Source: Heliocidaris erythrogramma
Lineage: Eukaryota; Echinodermata; Echinoidea; Camarodonta; Echinometridae
Reading direction: 5' to 3'
Length of the DNA stretch: 64,000 nt
NCBI GenBank assembly: GCA_025617745.1
Contig: CM046871.1
Location: forward strand, 34,397,294-34,461,293
A program made the position numbers and the translations under genes. Shown here piece by piece: positions 58,101 to 61,629 of this stretch. Each line of letters opens with the position of its first letter. The first letter of the stretch is position 1. Below the pieces are notes generated by a model, which worked only from the letters and a program-made list of their open reading frames with translations, had not been told where the DNA came from and did no database searches.

Positions 58101-60296
58101 CTTCACCACTGACTTCAGCCCATATCATTTAGATGTACGCCCGCGCCTCATTCAATTTCAAGGGCCTAAGTTGATCAGGAAACTACACATAATCGTGAGT
58201 GTACGACAGACAGGTCTTAGGCAATGCCTGCTTATAAATTACGCGTCCGGAAAAGAAAGATGACTGAAGGCTTTCAGAGTCTCTCGCAGCAAGTTCCATG
58301 TGGGACACGAGTTTCGCTGAGTGTGAGATTTGTACACACATGCATTGATAATTCCACCACGTCCGGTGTAAGTGAACTATGACGCAATACTCATGGAAAC
58401 TGATTACTTGTCTTTAAAGCCCGGCTCACACGAGGAGTCATTTTGTTTGCGTCATTACATGCTCTAATCGAGCCTGCAAAGGCAATTAGCTCATACGCCA
58501 CTTATTAAAACAATCGTTTGGACTGTTCATTTTGGAAGCACTTTTTGAATTATACAAGTCACTGAAGCATTCTGGACGTCAGCAATTGACGCCTTGTGTA
58601 AGCCGGGCTTTAGGCTCAGATTTCCAAATACAAATGACTCAAAATCAATATCATTGTAAGATCACACTTCTTTTATGCATTTCATACCAAATAACGAGGT
58701 TTTCGTATTACCTTGGTGATCTAATCATCTCCCTCCATCATTTCCCTCCATCATTTCTAATGGGAATTTAAGCAGGTTTTCATTAATCCACCTTTCGCTA
58801 GCATTTCCATTAAACGGTGCGCGAATAGCCTTAAGAATAGGTTAACAAAATAAGTTTTTCAAAGATTATTATGTTCCATACTTCACATCAAGGGAATTAA
58901 AAAAAAAAGATTATAATGATTCATGCTTTAAATCCAAGGCGCTGCCTCGTTCGTCCTTTGTACGGAGATTTGGTCTCAAGGCCCCCGTAGCTCCGCCATG
59001 GCATTTGGGTCTCAAGTCTCTTGGACGACGAACTTCTTGGTGGGCTTGCTCTTCCCAACTTTACAAGTAAGACGGATAGTAATACTAAACAATTTTTTGT
59101 TACTTTCAAGATTTAACCAAAACATGAGCCATGCTCACTTTTCAAGTGCATGTTTCTCCTTGGCCATTCCTTGTATAACAAATTGTTATGTACAATATGA
59201 ATAGAAAATATTCCCTTTCTACTGGTTCCAAACATTGATAGATAATTTATTTCCATCCGCCCCCTCCCCGGATTTCTACCCCTATGGAATTATACTGGAG
59301 GTGTGTGTTGCCTTTTAAAGAGAAATCCAACCATAATGTTGCTTCGAAAGAAAGAGAAAACAACTCAGAGAAGCAGATTGGTGAAAGTTTAAATGAAATC
59401 GGACAACGAATAAGAAAGTTAAGAATTTTTGAAAGTTGTAATCACTATACAAAGTCATATGGAAATTTCAAATTGGCTAAAACGTCTTTTTTCAAAATGT
59501 ATAACTCAGCAGGATCGTTTTCTTTCATGAGGACCTATAACAATATGCTATGTACGACAAAAGGGAGAGCTGTCCGCAACTATCTCACAATCGATTCACC
59601 AAATTGCCAATTTGAGATTCGCATAGATGTAGTGATCTCATTTTTCAAACATCCATAATTTCTTATTTCTTTTCCGATTTCTTTCAAACTTTCACCATCC
59701 CTTTTTTCTGCTTTTATGCAAGTTATTACCAAGGTTGGATTGCCCTTTAACCACTAGTTACATGTCTATTTCAAAATCATTCGATGTTGGACGATGATGG
59801 GGCTATTTTCACCAATGTTTCAGCATATCCACTTCTGTATTTAAACAAACCACTAGGTTTTTTTGAGCTTTGAAACTTTTTCTTAACTAGAGCAATTCAT
59901 AATAAATGAAAAAAACGTTTAAAGCATACGTAGGAATGGAAATATTAACTATTGTATTGTCTGAGAATATTTTTTTAAATTGATATTTTATTATAAGATT
60001 TGTTTTCATGTAATTGTTTATATCATTTCGACATGAATTTTTCTGTTTCATTTCTTTCGTTTTTACAGTCTTCTCTTGGAGCATACTGTTTTTTACTCTT
60101 TGCAGGGATTCTTGCTTTGATACTTATTTATTTTTGGATCGAGCTACCAGAAACTAGAAACAAAACATTTGAAGAAATCTCTTGTTATTTTAAGAAGAAA
60201 ACATCATTGGAACATAAGGATGAAGTTTCCAGATTATATGCAAAAAATCCATCGGAAATATCAGACATGAATTCGTTTAAAGAAGTGTGTTTATAG
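20827..60296 (+). CDS. SLC2A-like: SLC2 (GLUT-type) facilitative transporter-like protein, 12 coding exons, 555 aa
   Basis: The spliced gene encodes a plasma-membrane facilitative transporter of the major facilitator superfamily. Twelve helices are visible: TM1 in exon 2, TM2 in exon 3, TM3-4 in exons 4-5, TM5-6 in exons 5-6, the intracellular helical domain in exons 6-7 (residues about 258-320), TM7-8 in exons 7-8, TM9 in exon 9, TM10 in exons 10-11 and TM11-12 in exons 11-12. Signatures are GRFLVG (about 175), PQSPR (258-262), GANA (338-341), DRFGRR (383-388), SQGPR (450-454) and PETR (507-510). Asn95 in the first outer loop is a glycosylation sequon. Loop 1 resembles GLUT5, pointing to class II. 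GLUT1 hexose contacts Gln161, Gln282, Gln283 and Trp388 are Gly211, Val334, His335 and Phe442 here, so the substrate is uncertain. At 555 residues it is longer than the usual 490-530, mostly from the charged 54-residue N-terminus. The exon lengths total 1668 nt and keep phase throughout. Linkage of exon 1 is the least certain join. Confidence 0.88.
21571..21775. mobile_element. MITE with AGAGTACCTCTATAATTATA-type ends
   Basis: The left end TTAGAGTACC, TATAATTATAGAGAGTAGCGAC, is mirrored by GTCGCTACTCTCTTTATGT then AGGTACTCTAG at the right. About 205 bp, non-coding. Confidence 0.75.
22055..22969. mobile_element. 0.9-kb DNA transposon with perfect 17-bp TIRs and long internal inverted repeats
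   Basis: AAGTTAAAGGAGAATTA at 22055 is exactly complementary to 22953-22969. Inside, GGTGTAATGTATTCCTACTT pairs with AAGTAGGAATAAATAACACC, and CATGGGGGCTGCCATTTT pairs with AAAATGGCAGCCCCCATG. The two halves can therefore fold over several hundred bases. No transposase is visible, so it is non-autonomous. Confidence 0.8.
23118..23357. mobile_element. MITE family C, copy 1
   Basis: Bounded by AATAGACCTGTTTACTAA and the inverted AAAACAGGTCTATT. The interior words GTTGC/ATTGC-TATGTCGG and AAGCCTCTGGCAAGCTTTT are shared with the copy at 63736-63973. Confidence 0.8.
23539..23665 (-). mobile_element. MITE family D fragment (GGCGGATTCACACCGAACAC end)
   Basis: GGCGGATTCACACCGAACAC followed by repeated CACGACA words is the reverse complement of the segment ending near 34143. 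A GTCGGACGTA word (23539-23548) adjoins it, the complement of the TACGTCCGAC word clustered at 34.2 and 37.9-38.2 kb. Confidence 0.6.
23990..25080 (+). repeat. Tandem array, about six diverged units of 150-190 bp
   Basis: The phrase TCAGAGCTTTCG-like appears near 24081, 24267, 24414, 24597, 24786 and 24967, each followed by CTTCGCGC(G)GGAAGG and AAACTCCCCCTCCCTG. Each unit also carries a GCAGTATTGCGTCCAAATAA-like part, CGTCGAAATAACTTTCCGCC and an A run. Open frames of 100-163 codons across it follow the period and are not genes. Confidence 0.8.
26085..26303. mobile_element. Non-autonomous hAT-like element with 8-bp target duplication
   Basis: CAGGGGCGGATC at the left pairs with GGATCCGCTACTG at the right. 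The exact 8-bp word ATACGAAC flanks it at 26077-26084 and 26304-26311. A CAG-starting short TIR and an 8-bp duplication are hAT hallmarks. The interior is G-rich, with a run of about 11 G near 26260-26270. Similar CGGATCCAGG edge phrases occur near 41278 next to another poly(G). Confidence 0.75.
27074..27103. repeat. Long poly(G) tract
   Basis: About 19 G, one A and about 10 G in succession. Confidence 0.95.
27120..28150 (+). repeat. Minisatellite, unit about 26 bp (GATTATGAATAGCGACCC...)
   Basis: From about 27520 some 25 units of GATTATGAATAGCGACCC plus CTCTTCTTC follow one another head to tail. Occasional 23-bp and shorter variants occur, and the 3' edge is more decayed. A looser repeat of TTTCAAATCTGATGAGTGCCC type (27120-27520) precedes it. 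The 26-bp period is not a multiple of three, so no repeat protein is implied. Confidence 0.9.
28200..29070 (+). pseudogene. LINE reverse transcriptase fragment (CR1/L2/Jockey-like), 5' part
   Basis: The frame 28340-28792 encodes the palm of a non-LTR retrotransposon reverse transcriptase. Visible are KAFDKVPHRRLL (motif A region), SGIPQGSVLGPVLF (motif B) and LFADDTKIF (motif C, catalytic Asp pair). The motif A aspartate is replaced: IYLHF stands where IYLDF is usual, so the copy is catalytically dead. Frameshifts occur near 28310 and 28790, and the thumb region continues at 28799 (ERDLGVMIDDKLNF). The copy is broken at 29071 by a small inverted-repeat element and resumes downstream. It lies in intron 1 in the sense direction. 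Confidence 0.85.
29071..29309. mobile_element. 239-bp inverted-repeat element inserted in the LINE
   Basis: GTTCAGTATCTTCCCTAGG at the left and CCTAGGGAAGATACTGAAC at the right are exact complements. The interior is rich in TCTAGA/CTAGATC words. It interrupts the LINE where the frame reads HALENVQ. Confidence 0.7.
29310..29760 (+). pseudogene. LINE fragment, C-terminal part, with internal inverted duplication
   Basis: The frame from 29462 encodes a LINE C-terminus (GHSRKLFIPRT upstream, then YKNSFYVRIRKPWNNLSND), typical of the region after the thumb. The end segment 29583-29625 (TATGCCTAGCTTTGG, then GAAAAATGAGCCCATTAA) is present inverted at 29404-29447. The neighbouring GTTTCCTGGTGCAGGCGATT is found inverted at 30570-30592. 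The copy has been rearranged after insertion. Confidence 0.65.
30891..32227. mobile_element. 1.34-kb inverted-repeat element carrying six TTCCGTCCCGTCGCG words
   Basis: The left end GTCTATGGGTCTGAGCC, then AAAAGT, pairs with ACTTTTGGCTCAGACCCC then TATAGAC at the right. Inside, the 15-bp word TTCCGTCCCGTCGCG or its complement occurs near 31076 (minus), 31416 (plus, last base different), 31458 (minus), 31811, 32008 and 32180 (plus). A roughly 180-bp internal duplication brings back GTAGTTCTACCA and GTACATGGTGCAAAAG. No coding frame is seen. It appears to be a non-autonomous DNA transposon with unusual GC-rich repeated sites. Confidence 0.7.
32529..32591. repeat. Hairpin with 25-bp arms
   Basis: AGACCGAAAATTCTGTCTCT at the left and AGAGACAGAATGTTCGGTCT at the right pair with a single mismatch or so. 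The loop is about 13 nt (TTCGAGAGCTAAC). Confidence 0.8.
32943..33323 (-). mobile_element. 381-bp element with 93-bp terminal direct repeats, tRNA-like segment and 11-bp target duplication
   Basis: The 93-94-bp sequence starting GTAAACAAATTTTTAGG and ending TTGGAACCAGCGG is present at 32943-33035 and 33230-33323. AATAGTATTTT flanks the whole at 32932-32942 and 33324-33334. Across the first repeat and the interior, the minus strand reads like a tRNA: it starts AACCAGAATAGCGTGGTGG, carries GGTTCGAATCC as box B, and ends CCGCTGGTTCCA. The layout is a partial tandem (1.33 units of 287 bp), as expected for a SINE dimer, a TRIM-type mini-LTR element or a retrozyme-like element copied from a circular or tandem template. 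No intact hammerhead core was seen by eye. Confidence 0.65.
33450..33467. repeat. Poly(C) tract
   Basis: About 18 C in a row. Confidence 0.95.
33970..34143 (+). mobile_element. MITE family D copy (GTGTGAATCCGCC end)
   Basis: The segment ends GTTCGGTGTGAATCCGCC after repeated GTCGTGTCGTTTGTCG words, and is inverted relative to 23548-23665. Near its start GAAAATCGCTCGC and GAGCGATTTTC form a hairpin. It directly precedes the TACGTCCGAC words and the transposase-like pseudogene. Confidence 0.55.
34386..35760 (+). pseudogene. Decayed transposase-like gene (DFSEN / SDGxxSQ / FFATSHxKGxxDGxGG family)
   Basis: Three frames must be joined. 34386-34740 gives an N-terminal part (DVIVCDAGFKESMEWP, KYRWQTTVGVHKME). 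34816-35050 gives LQVDFSENATLSEQNE then SAHWSHGQVTLFTAHAW. 35063-35473 gives VSDGASSQLKKQRFLFSNL, WHFFATSHDKGVVDGLGG and TVKRSVWRFVRSGKG, followed by an acidic tail in yet another frame to about 35670. The order of conserved aspartates (DFSEN, SDG, DGLGG) resembles an RNase-H-fold DDE transposase. I recall this motif set as a repeated uncharacterised family in animal genomes but cannot name it. Frameshifts and stops make it non-functional. TACGTCCGAC words lie on both sides. Confidence 0.6.
35767..35903 (+). mobile_element. MITE family B, copy 3
   Basis: Begins GGGGAGCGTTTCATGAAAGG and ends CTTTCATGAAACGCCCC. It contains GTTGTCGGATATTTTATCCG and the family words CAGATGCAAGG in inverted form (CCTTGCATCTGATTGGCTGA). 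It is nearly identical to the 38778 copy, so insertion was recent. Confidence 0.85.
36500..37735 (+). pseudogene. LINE 3' half with (CAAAT)n tail (CR1/L2-like)
   Basis: The 5'-truncated copy begins in the reverse transcriptase thumb (NCVNWMTANKLSLHIGKTES, out of frame with the rest). It continues in a 191-codon frame 36706-37281: KYLGINIASDLS, LIQCLFDYANAAWY, KLKIIQNKIVRFI, HGHDTRNSQFNF and FYFNGILFWNSLP. These are standard post-RT motifs of CR1/L2/Jockey-group LINEs. A frameshift near 37280 breaks the last residues. The 3' end at 37705-37733 is an AATCAAATCAAATCAAATC microsatellite tail. It sits between the TACGTCCGAC clusters, so it inserted into that element. Confidence 0.85.
38341..38711. 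mobile_element. MITE with GGGGTCCTAAAGCTACGCAC ends
   Basis: GGGGACCTAAAGCTACGCAC at 38341 and GCGTAGCTTTAGGACCCC at 38694-38711 are inverted. An additional direct copy lies at 38524 and an additional inverted copy at 38675-38692. The doubled ends suggest a nested or composite pair. Confidence 0.7.
38778..38914 (+). mobile_element. MITE family B, copy 4
   Basis: Begins GGGGAGCGTTTCATGAAAGG and closes CCTTTCATGAAACGCCCC. It is near-identical to the copy at 35767-35903. Confidence 0.85.
39110..39245 (-). mobile_element. tRNA-derived SINE head
   Basis: On the minus strand GTGGTCCAGTGGATACGATC, then GGTTCGAGTCCCGCCGCGG (box B at 39187-39197), reads as a tRNA-like Pol III promoter. It continues as CACTAACGTTG and lacks a clear tail. 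Cloverleaf pairing was not convincing, so it is not called a tRNA gene. Confidence 0.6.
39922..41007. mobile_element. CACAGTGTGAA-rich inverted-repeat element split by an insertion
   Basis: CCGGAAAGAACACAGTGTCC at the left pairs with GGACACTATGTATTTCCGG at the right, and the inner GTGTGTTCACA pairs with TGTGAACACAC. Words such as CACAGTGTGAA and TTCACACTGTGG recur in both orientations. About 780 bp (40141-40920) interrupt it. A segment with GAATTTAACAGNGTGAAGATG and GATTTCACA occurs on both sides of the insert (39998 and 40932). Confidence 0.65.
40141..40920 (+). mobile_element. Probable truncated LINE 3' end inserted in the above element
   Basis: The first bases read, in one frame, as SFKVSCKKYLFHQLKSH, which looks like the extreme C-terminus of a LINE protein, followed by a stop and an untranslated stretch. 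The insert ends in AAGATAAATAAATAC. The identification is weak. Confidence 0.4.
41686..42331. mobile_element. 646-bp DNA element with perfect 31-bp TIRs
   Basis: The left end GTGACCAGGCACCACAAAAC, continuing CACCAAAAAGT, is exactly complementary over 31 bp to 42301-42331. The interior is AT-rich and non-coding. The identical ends suggest recent movement. The flanks show no clear duplication, so the superfamily is open. Confidence 0.85.
43101..43143. repeat. (ATT)n microsatellite
   Basis: About 14 ATT units. Confidence 0.95.
43312..43413 (+). CDS. SLC2A-like: SLC2-like gene, exon 2 (residues 55-88, TM1)
   Basis: Encodes QGFSFLLIFSTVSVTLGG and SILGGFNTAVLSVPSM, the family's first helix with its GxNTxV turn. 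Acceptor ATTCTAG, donor ATG|GTAAGT, phase 0 on both sides. Confidence 0.93.
43858..44018 (+). CDS. SLC2A-like: SLC2-like gene, exon 3 (residues 89-142, outer loop 1 and TM2)
   Basis: Encodes HMKEFFNESHYQRSGYYLEE (a GLUT5-like first outer loop with the NES sequon at 95-97), then WSFTVSFLCIGAAVGAIVSG and NKFGR at the cytosolic end of TM2. The acceptor is TTTGAAAG with a pyrimidine tract; the donor is AG|GTAAGA, splitting the Arg codon. Confidence 0.93.
44070..45060. mobile_element. Inverted-repeat element (TAGCATCGATGCTA ends) containing LINE 3' debris
   Basis: Near 44090 and 45025-45040 the words ATAGCATCGATGCTAT and GTCTCGAAAC(C)TA recur, with GTTCAGACAG nearby on both sides, suggesting one element. 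Between them 44285-44760 looks like AT-rich 3' untranslated debris, including a locally repeated TACATCACATGAATACATAC. Boundaries are approximate. Confidence 0.45.
45160..45427 (-). mobile_element. Probable truncated LINE 3' UTR
   Basis: On the minus strand it ends GAATAAAAACTACTGAAAAA followed by an A-rich tail, and resembles the 3' untranslated part of the Tx1-type LINE immediately upstream on that strand. Non-coding. Confidence 0.4.
45428..48965 (-). pseudogene. Tx1/L1-clade LINE, 5'-truncated, antisense in intron 3
   Basis: Read on the minus strand: LLFGIF/KMKMREYIISHSKEKA linker, then YFEQLLKSNKNKSVIREIYD, KMTKNECYNVLKEMKSNKSP(GNDGFTG), VDFEKAFDSVAHAFLSKVL (motif A), LFLLVMETLAQVL, ILYADDISLFVND (motif C), FEFLWRGKDRIKRKI, ADGGLKITNFKLFVKTQRIM and a C-terminal zinc-knuckle-like CSYCQLEPETYSHLFLQCEK. 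This order is that of Tx1/L1-type retrotransposons. Several frameshifts split it into frames at 48199-48555, 47529-47969, 46976-47509, 46830-47096 and 45978-46556. The endonuclease is missing, and the truncation meets a (CA)n tract. The 3' UTR ends in a poly(A) at about 45428-45438. Confidence 0.85.
48966..49050. repeat. (CA)n microsatellite
   Basis: CACACA with CACCCACATCC interruptions, abutting the truncated 5' end of the LINE. Confidence 0.9.
49117..49245. mobile_element. MITE related to the 57490-57715 element
   Basis: ATGCTCCCGCGACAATTGCC at the left and GGAGCATTTGTCGTCAGG at the right resemble the GCTCCGGCGACAATTGCTCC termini of the intron 10 element. The CCCAACTCTAACCCC interior is also shared. 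Confidence 0.5.
49954..50078 (+). CDS. SLC2A-like: SLC2-like gene, exon 4 (residues 142-184, TM3 and TM4)
   Basis: Completes the G-R-K-K motif after TM2, then TIMLNNAFSIAGASMISLSF (TM3) and EMIMIGRFLVGVNLG (TM4 with the GRFLVG signature). Acceptor TTTGCAG, donor TTAG|GTAGGT, phase 1 at the 3' end. Confidence 0.95.
50204..50443. repeat. 240-bp near-perfect hairpin in intron 4
   Basis: Left arm about 50204-50317 and right arm about 50331-50443 are almost fully complementary. Examples are ATATACAGCTCCTCATTGTA with its complement, ACATCCCTTCATTGCTATTA with its complement, and GTAGAACAGGTG with CACCTGTTCTAC closing a 13-nt loop. It is transcribed with the gene and would fold into a long stem. It may be a foldback MITE. 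Confidence 0.85.
50568..50711 (+). mobile_element. MITE family B, copy 5, with poly(G) at its left end
   Basis: A run of about 15 G replaces the GGGGAGCG start and runs straight into TTCATCAAGTGTCTTGTCAG. The interior has TTTGCTCTCGGCCAATCAGA. It ends TTTTATGAAACAGGGCCC as in copy 2. Confidence 0.8.
51232..51347 (+). CDS. SLC2A-like: SLC2-like gene, exon 5 (residues 184-222, end of TM4 and TM5)
   Basis: Encodes VVSAVVPMYLTEISPTNLRG, matching the PMYxxEIxPxxLRG signature, then AVTAMHGMQLNVGVALSQ. In GLUT1 and GLUT5 the residue after His/Pro in this helix is a transport-critical Gln; here it is Gly211. Acceptor CTGACAG, donor CAG|GTAAGT. Confidence 0.95.
51780..51840. repeat. A/T microsatellite (AAAT/AAT)n
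   Basis: Runs of A, (AAAT)n and (AAT)n. Confidence 0.9.
52028..52169. mobile_element. Small MITE just upstream of exon 6
   Basis: CTGCGACTTAAGGTGAAACC at 52032 and GGTTTCGCCTTAAGTCGCAG at 52145-52164 are inverted with one mismatch. TTCGCCCTAAC recurs inside. It ends about 55 bp before the exon 6 acceptor, so it lies inside the branch-point region of that intron. Confidence 0.75.
52222..52384 (+). CDS. SLC2A-like: SLC2-like gene, exon 6 (residues 223-277, TM6 and start of the inner loop)
   Basis: Encodes ALGLYVFTGEDAWPWLLGPP, TM6, and FCPQSPRWLYIKKNQPQSA, where most members have PESPR; Gln replaces Glu here. Acceptor GTTATAG, donor T|GTACGT, phase 1. Confidence 0.95.
52395..53060. other. Intron 6 sequence with transposon-like phrases
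   Basis: AAGCCCGGCGCACACTATAC at 52501 resembles MITE termini. GGTAGTGCTGAAGGCTCATT (52471) is echoed by GTCGGTGCTGTAGGCTCATT (53024). No complete element could be delimited. Confidence 0.3.
53104..54087 (+). mobile_element. Palindromic Tc1/mariner transposon derivative, 984 bp
   Basis: The right half encodes the C-terminal half of a Tc1-type DDE transposase: IFQHDNARPHAARLTTALL (second catalytic Asp), WPAMSPDLNPIEHLWDELGR (third acid) and WNRIPQDFIQRLVRSMRRR, ending at 53887. The left half 53104-53527 is an inverted copy of the right end 53653-54087, so the N-terminal DNA-binding part is gone. The left copy has lost 12 bp in frame, removing the PIEH residues with the catalytic Glu. TACTGACCCACAATAAAAAG stands at both ends and TA flanks each side. 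It lies in intron 6. Confidence 0.9.
54678..54871 (+). CDS. SLC2A-like: SLC2-like gene, exon 7 (residues 277-341, inner helical domain and TM7)
   Basis: Encodes LRRLRASKDLRCEISDMEEE and RLREKSLEVVGILDLLRLR, the cytosolic helical bundle, then WRKPLVLTVVCNCC and VHLTGANA. The usual QQLSGxNA of TM7 is VHLTGANA here, replacing both sugar-binding glutamines (Val334, His335) while keeping the Asn (340). Acceptor CCTATAG, donor GCG|GTGAGA. Confidence 0.95.
55440..55790 (+). mobile_element. MITE family A, copy 4 (complete 55556-55790) plus a partial copy
   Basis: The full copy runs from AAGCCCGTTTACACGAAG to GCCTCGTGTGAGCCAGGCTT and includes ATTTTTGATAACTGGCC and AATGACGCAATCAAAATGGC. Directly before it lies the right part of a second copy ending CACCTCGTGTAAAACGGG. 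Confidence 0.75.
55865..55975 (+). CDS. SLC2A-like: SLC2-like gene, exon 8 (residues 342-378, TM7 end and TM8)
   Basis: Encodes IWFYLVDIFRATGLSETNIG (the AxFYY-to-IFxxAG region) and FVTVWLGIGNALVTIIS (TM8). Acceptor TTTCAG, donor TCG|GTAAGA, phase 0. Confidence 0.95.
56005..56235. mobile_element. Possible MITE with GGACAACTA words
   Basis: GGACAACTACCCCTGGACTA at the left and CTACTTGTCCTAGG at the right are weakly inverted. GGACAACTAC and GTCCTAG/GTCCGG words recur inside. Ends are uncertain. Confidence 0.35.
56362..56473 (+). mobile_element. MITE family B, copy 6 (short form)
   Basis: GGGGAGCGTTTCATCAAGCG to GCTTGATGATACGCTCCCC with CTCAGCCAATCAGATGCAAG inside. The interior between the STAGCTTATAA word and the right end is shortened. 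Confidence 0.85.
56684..56785 (+). CDS. SLC2A-like: SLC2-like gene, exon 9 (residues 379-412, TM8-9 loop and TM9)
   Basis: Encodes GYCFDRFGRRPIIIGALTAC, carrying the DRFGRR cytosolic signature, then IIILCSLTMCMQFQ (TM9). Acceptor TTTTCAG, donor CAG|GTGAGA. Confidence 0.95.
57359..57434 (+). CDS. SLC2A-like: SLC2-like gene, exon 10 (residues 413-438, TM10 first part)
   Basis: Encodes SHYSWLPWISAALIASHTFM followed by VSLGPG. The GPG that breaks TM10 is kept. Acceptor CATCCAG after a long T-rich tract, donor CAG|GTAAGA, phase 1. Confidence 0.94.
57490..57715. mobile_element. MITE with GCTCCGGCGACAATTGCTCC ends
   Basis: ATTTGCTCCGGCGACAATTG at the left pairs with AATTTCGCCGGAGCAATTGT at the right. 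Non-coding, in intron 10. Related sequence is at 49117-49245. Confidence 0.65.
58038..58061. repeat. Poly(C) tract followed by (CA)n
   Basis: About 24 C, then CACACACACACAC. Confidence 0.95.
58418..58612 (-). mobile_element. MITE family A, copy 5 (inverted interior)
   Basis: AAAGCCCGGCTCACACGAGG at the left and GTGTAAGCCGGGCTTT at the right are clear terminal inverted repeats. The interior AATCGAGCCTGCAAAGGCAA, CATACGCC is the complement of the family A core. Confidence 0.85.
58939..59066 (+). CDS. SLC2A-like: SLC2-like gene, exon 11 (residues 438-480, TM10 end and TM11)
   Basis: Encodes AASFVLCTEIWSQGPRSSAM and AFGSQVSWTTNFLVGLLFPT. TEIxSQGPR is a strong family match. The residue aligned with GLUT1 Trp388 is Phe442, and the PIP before it is AAS. 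The acceptor AATCCAAG has a poor pyrimidine tract and was chosen because it alone keeps frame and homology. Donor CAA|GTAAGA. Confidence 0.9.
59313..59752. mobile_element. Long-TIR foldback element in intron 11
   Basis: TTTTAAAGAGAAATCCAACC at the left pairs with GGTTGGATTGCCCTTTAA at the right, and inner TGGTGAAAGTTTAAATGAAA pairs with TTTCTTTCAAACTTTCACCA. The 124-codon frame at 59284-59658 lies within it and has no protein similarity that I recognise. Confidence 0.65.
60069..60296 (+). CDS. SLC2A-like: SLC2-like gene, exon 12 (residues 481-555, TM12 and C-terminus)
   Basis: Encodes SSLGAYCFLLFAGILALILI (TM11-12), then ELPETRNKTFEEIS, the family's cytosolic PETR/K...TFEEI signature, and a charged 38-residue tail ending KEVCL before TAG. 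Acceptor TTTACAG. Confidence 0.95.
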   Translation, partial: SSLGAYCFLLFAGILALILIYFWIELPETRNKTFEEISCYFKKKTSLEHKDEVSRLYAKNPSEISDMNSFKEVCL

Positions 60297-60477
60297 AATT
60301 CTTCAGAATTATCCGTCCACGTCGCTTGATGCAATACAGACCAATAATATTAATGATAATATTCCGTTGTTGTACAGGGTATATCGCATTATGAAAAAAA
60401 CGCCCCAACGCCCCTCGAAAAAAGCCTTTGAGAATATTATCCCAAACCAAGTACACAATCAAAAGCATATAGGCTGA

Positions 60478-60680
60478 AGAAAGAGGAAGCAGAAGGAGAA
60501 GAATAAAAAGAAGAAGAAGGAGAAGAAAAACAAAAAGAAGAAGAAGAAGAAGAGGAGGAGGAGGAGGAAAAAGAAGAAAAAGAAAAAGAAGAAGAAGGAA
60601 AAGAAGTACAAAAAGAAAAGAAAGAAGGAGAAGAAGAAGAAGAAGAAGAAAAGGAAAAAGAGAAAGAAAAAGAAGAAGAT
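60478..60680. repeat. Purine tract (GAA/AAG)n in the probable 3' UTR
   Basis: About 200 bp of almost pure A/G on the plus strand. If it lies in the mRNA it is an extended GAA-rich 3' UTR segment. The minus-strand frames rich in L or S are artefacts. Confidence 0.9.
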
Positions 60681-61186
60681 TTTTCTTTGGACATTTTATT
60701 TCAGTATCTTCGTATAAATGCCAGATTTGTATCAAATCATGTAGCTAATGCTTGATAATTCACCTCTTATTTTAATATACTTTTATATATATATAATTAT
60801 CTACATCATATTATTCATTGATTGTGTTTACGTCTAACAATTAAGATTTGTTCAGGAAAATACTACGAAAATATCGGTATTATGATATTTGTATATGAAA
60901 TGATGTACTCGAGTATATCAATAATTTAATCATATTTACCGAAAGATTGAACTTGCTAAAACTAATAATTTCTTAGATTAAATACGGGACGGTGTTTTAC
61001 TCAGAAATTGAAACCAGCCGCTGGGTTCAAGCTTGGCTGAACCAAGTTTTTCAAGGGCGCCAGGTTTGACATTTTTTTGGTTTGTCAAACTTGCTTTATC
61101 TTAGAATGATGAAGTAGAATAACGGAACCTTTCTAATTTTCTGTCATATTTTCTTTTCAAATTGAGGGCAGTTGTTCAATGCCAAA

Positions 61187-61288
61187 AATAAATCTCATTT
61201 AGTAGAATATAACGAGAGTATGGCATATTGTTATAGAGACATGTATTTTTATAAGGTGTATTCATATACCATCTCTACAAATAATAAA
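61187..61288 (+). terminator. Candidate polyadenylation signals of the SLC2-like gene
   Basis: AATAAA occurs at 61187-61192 and again at 61283-61288, 0.9-1.0 kb after the stop. No other gene ends nearby on this strand. Cleavage positions cannot be fixed from sequence alone. Confidence 0.35.
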
Positions 61289-61439
61289 CCTACTTTAAAA
61301 GGATTATGGTTGTCTCTTTGGGGCTTTTAAATAAGCAATGAAAGTTGTATTTTTTATTCTCAGTGATCTTACATAGTTATGCCAATTATGTCTTCCTTCC
61401 ATCACTTTCAATAATTCAATAATTATTTGTCATGGCCTT

Positions 61440-61575
61440 GAGGATACTTCGCCGGACCGTGGATCGAGTGGTTCGCGGTTTGAGTCCCAGCCGAGGCACT
61501 ATAATGTCCTTTGGCAAGATATTAATCTCCATTCGCCACTCTTAACCAGGCGTAGTCAGTGGGTTCCTGGCTGGA
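61440..61575 (+). mobile_element. tRNA-derived SINE, 5' half
   Basis: GGACCGTGGATCGAGTGG then GCGGTTTGAGTCCC (box B with changes) and CCTTTGGCAAGATATTAATC match the head and body of the SINE at 17829-18197. The tail is absent; LINE sequence follows. Confidence 0.7.
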
Positions 61576-61629
61576 AGTGTTTAATCTTGATTTCTGGGAA
61601 AGGTGAACAATAATTTGTTAGCTTTCTCA

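Noticed and set aside
59284..59658. 124-codon plus-strand frame
   Set aside because: Lies within a foldback element in intron 11 and resembles no protein that I know.
60277..60735. 152-codon minus-strand Leu/Ser-rich frame
   Set aside because: Complement of a GAA/AAG purine tract.
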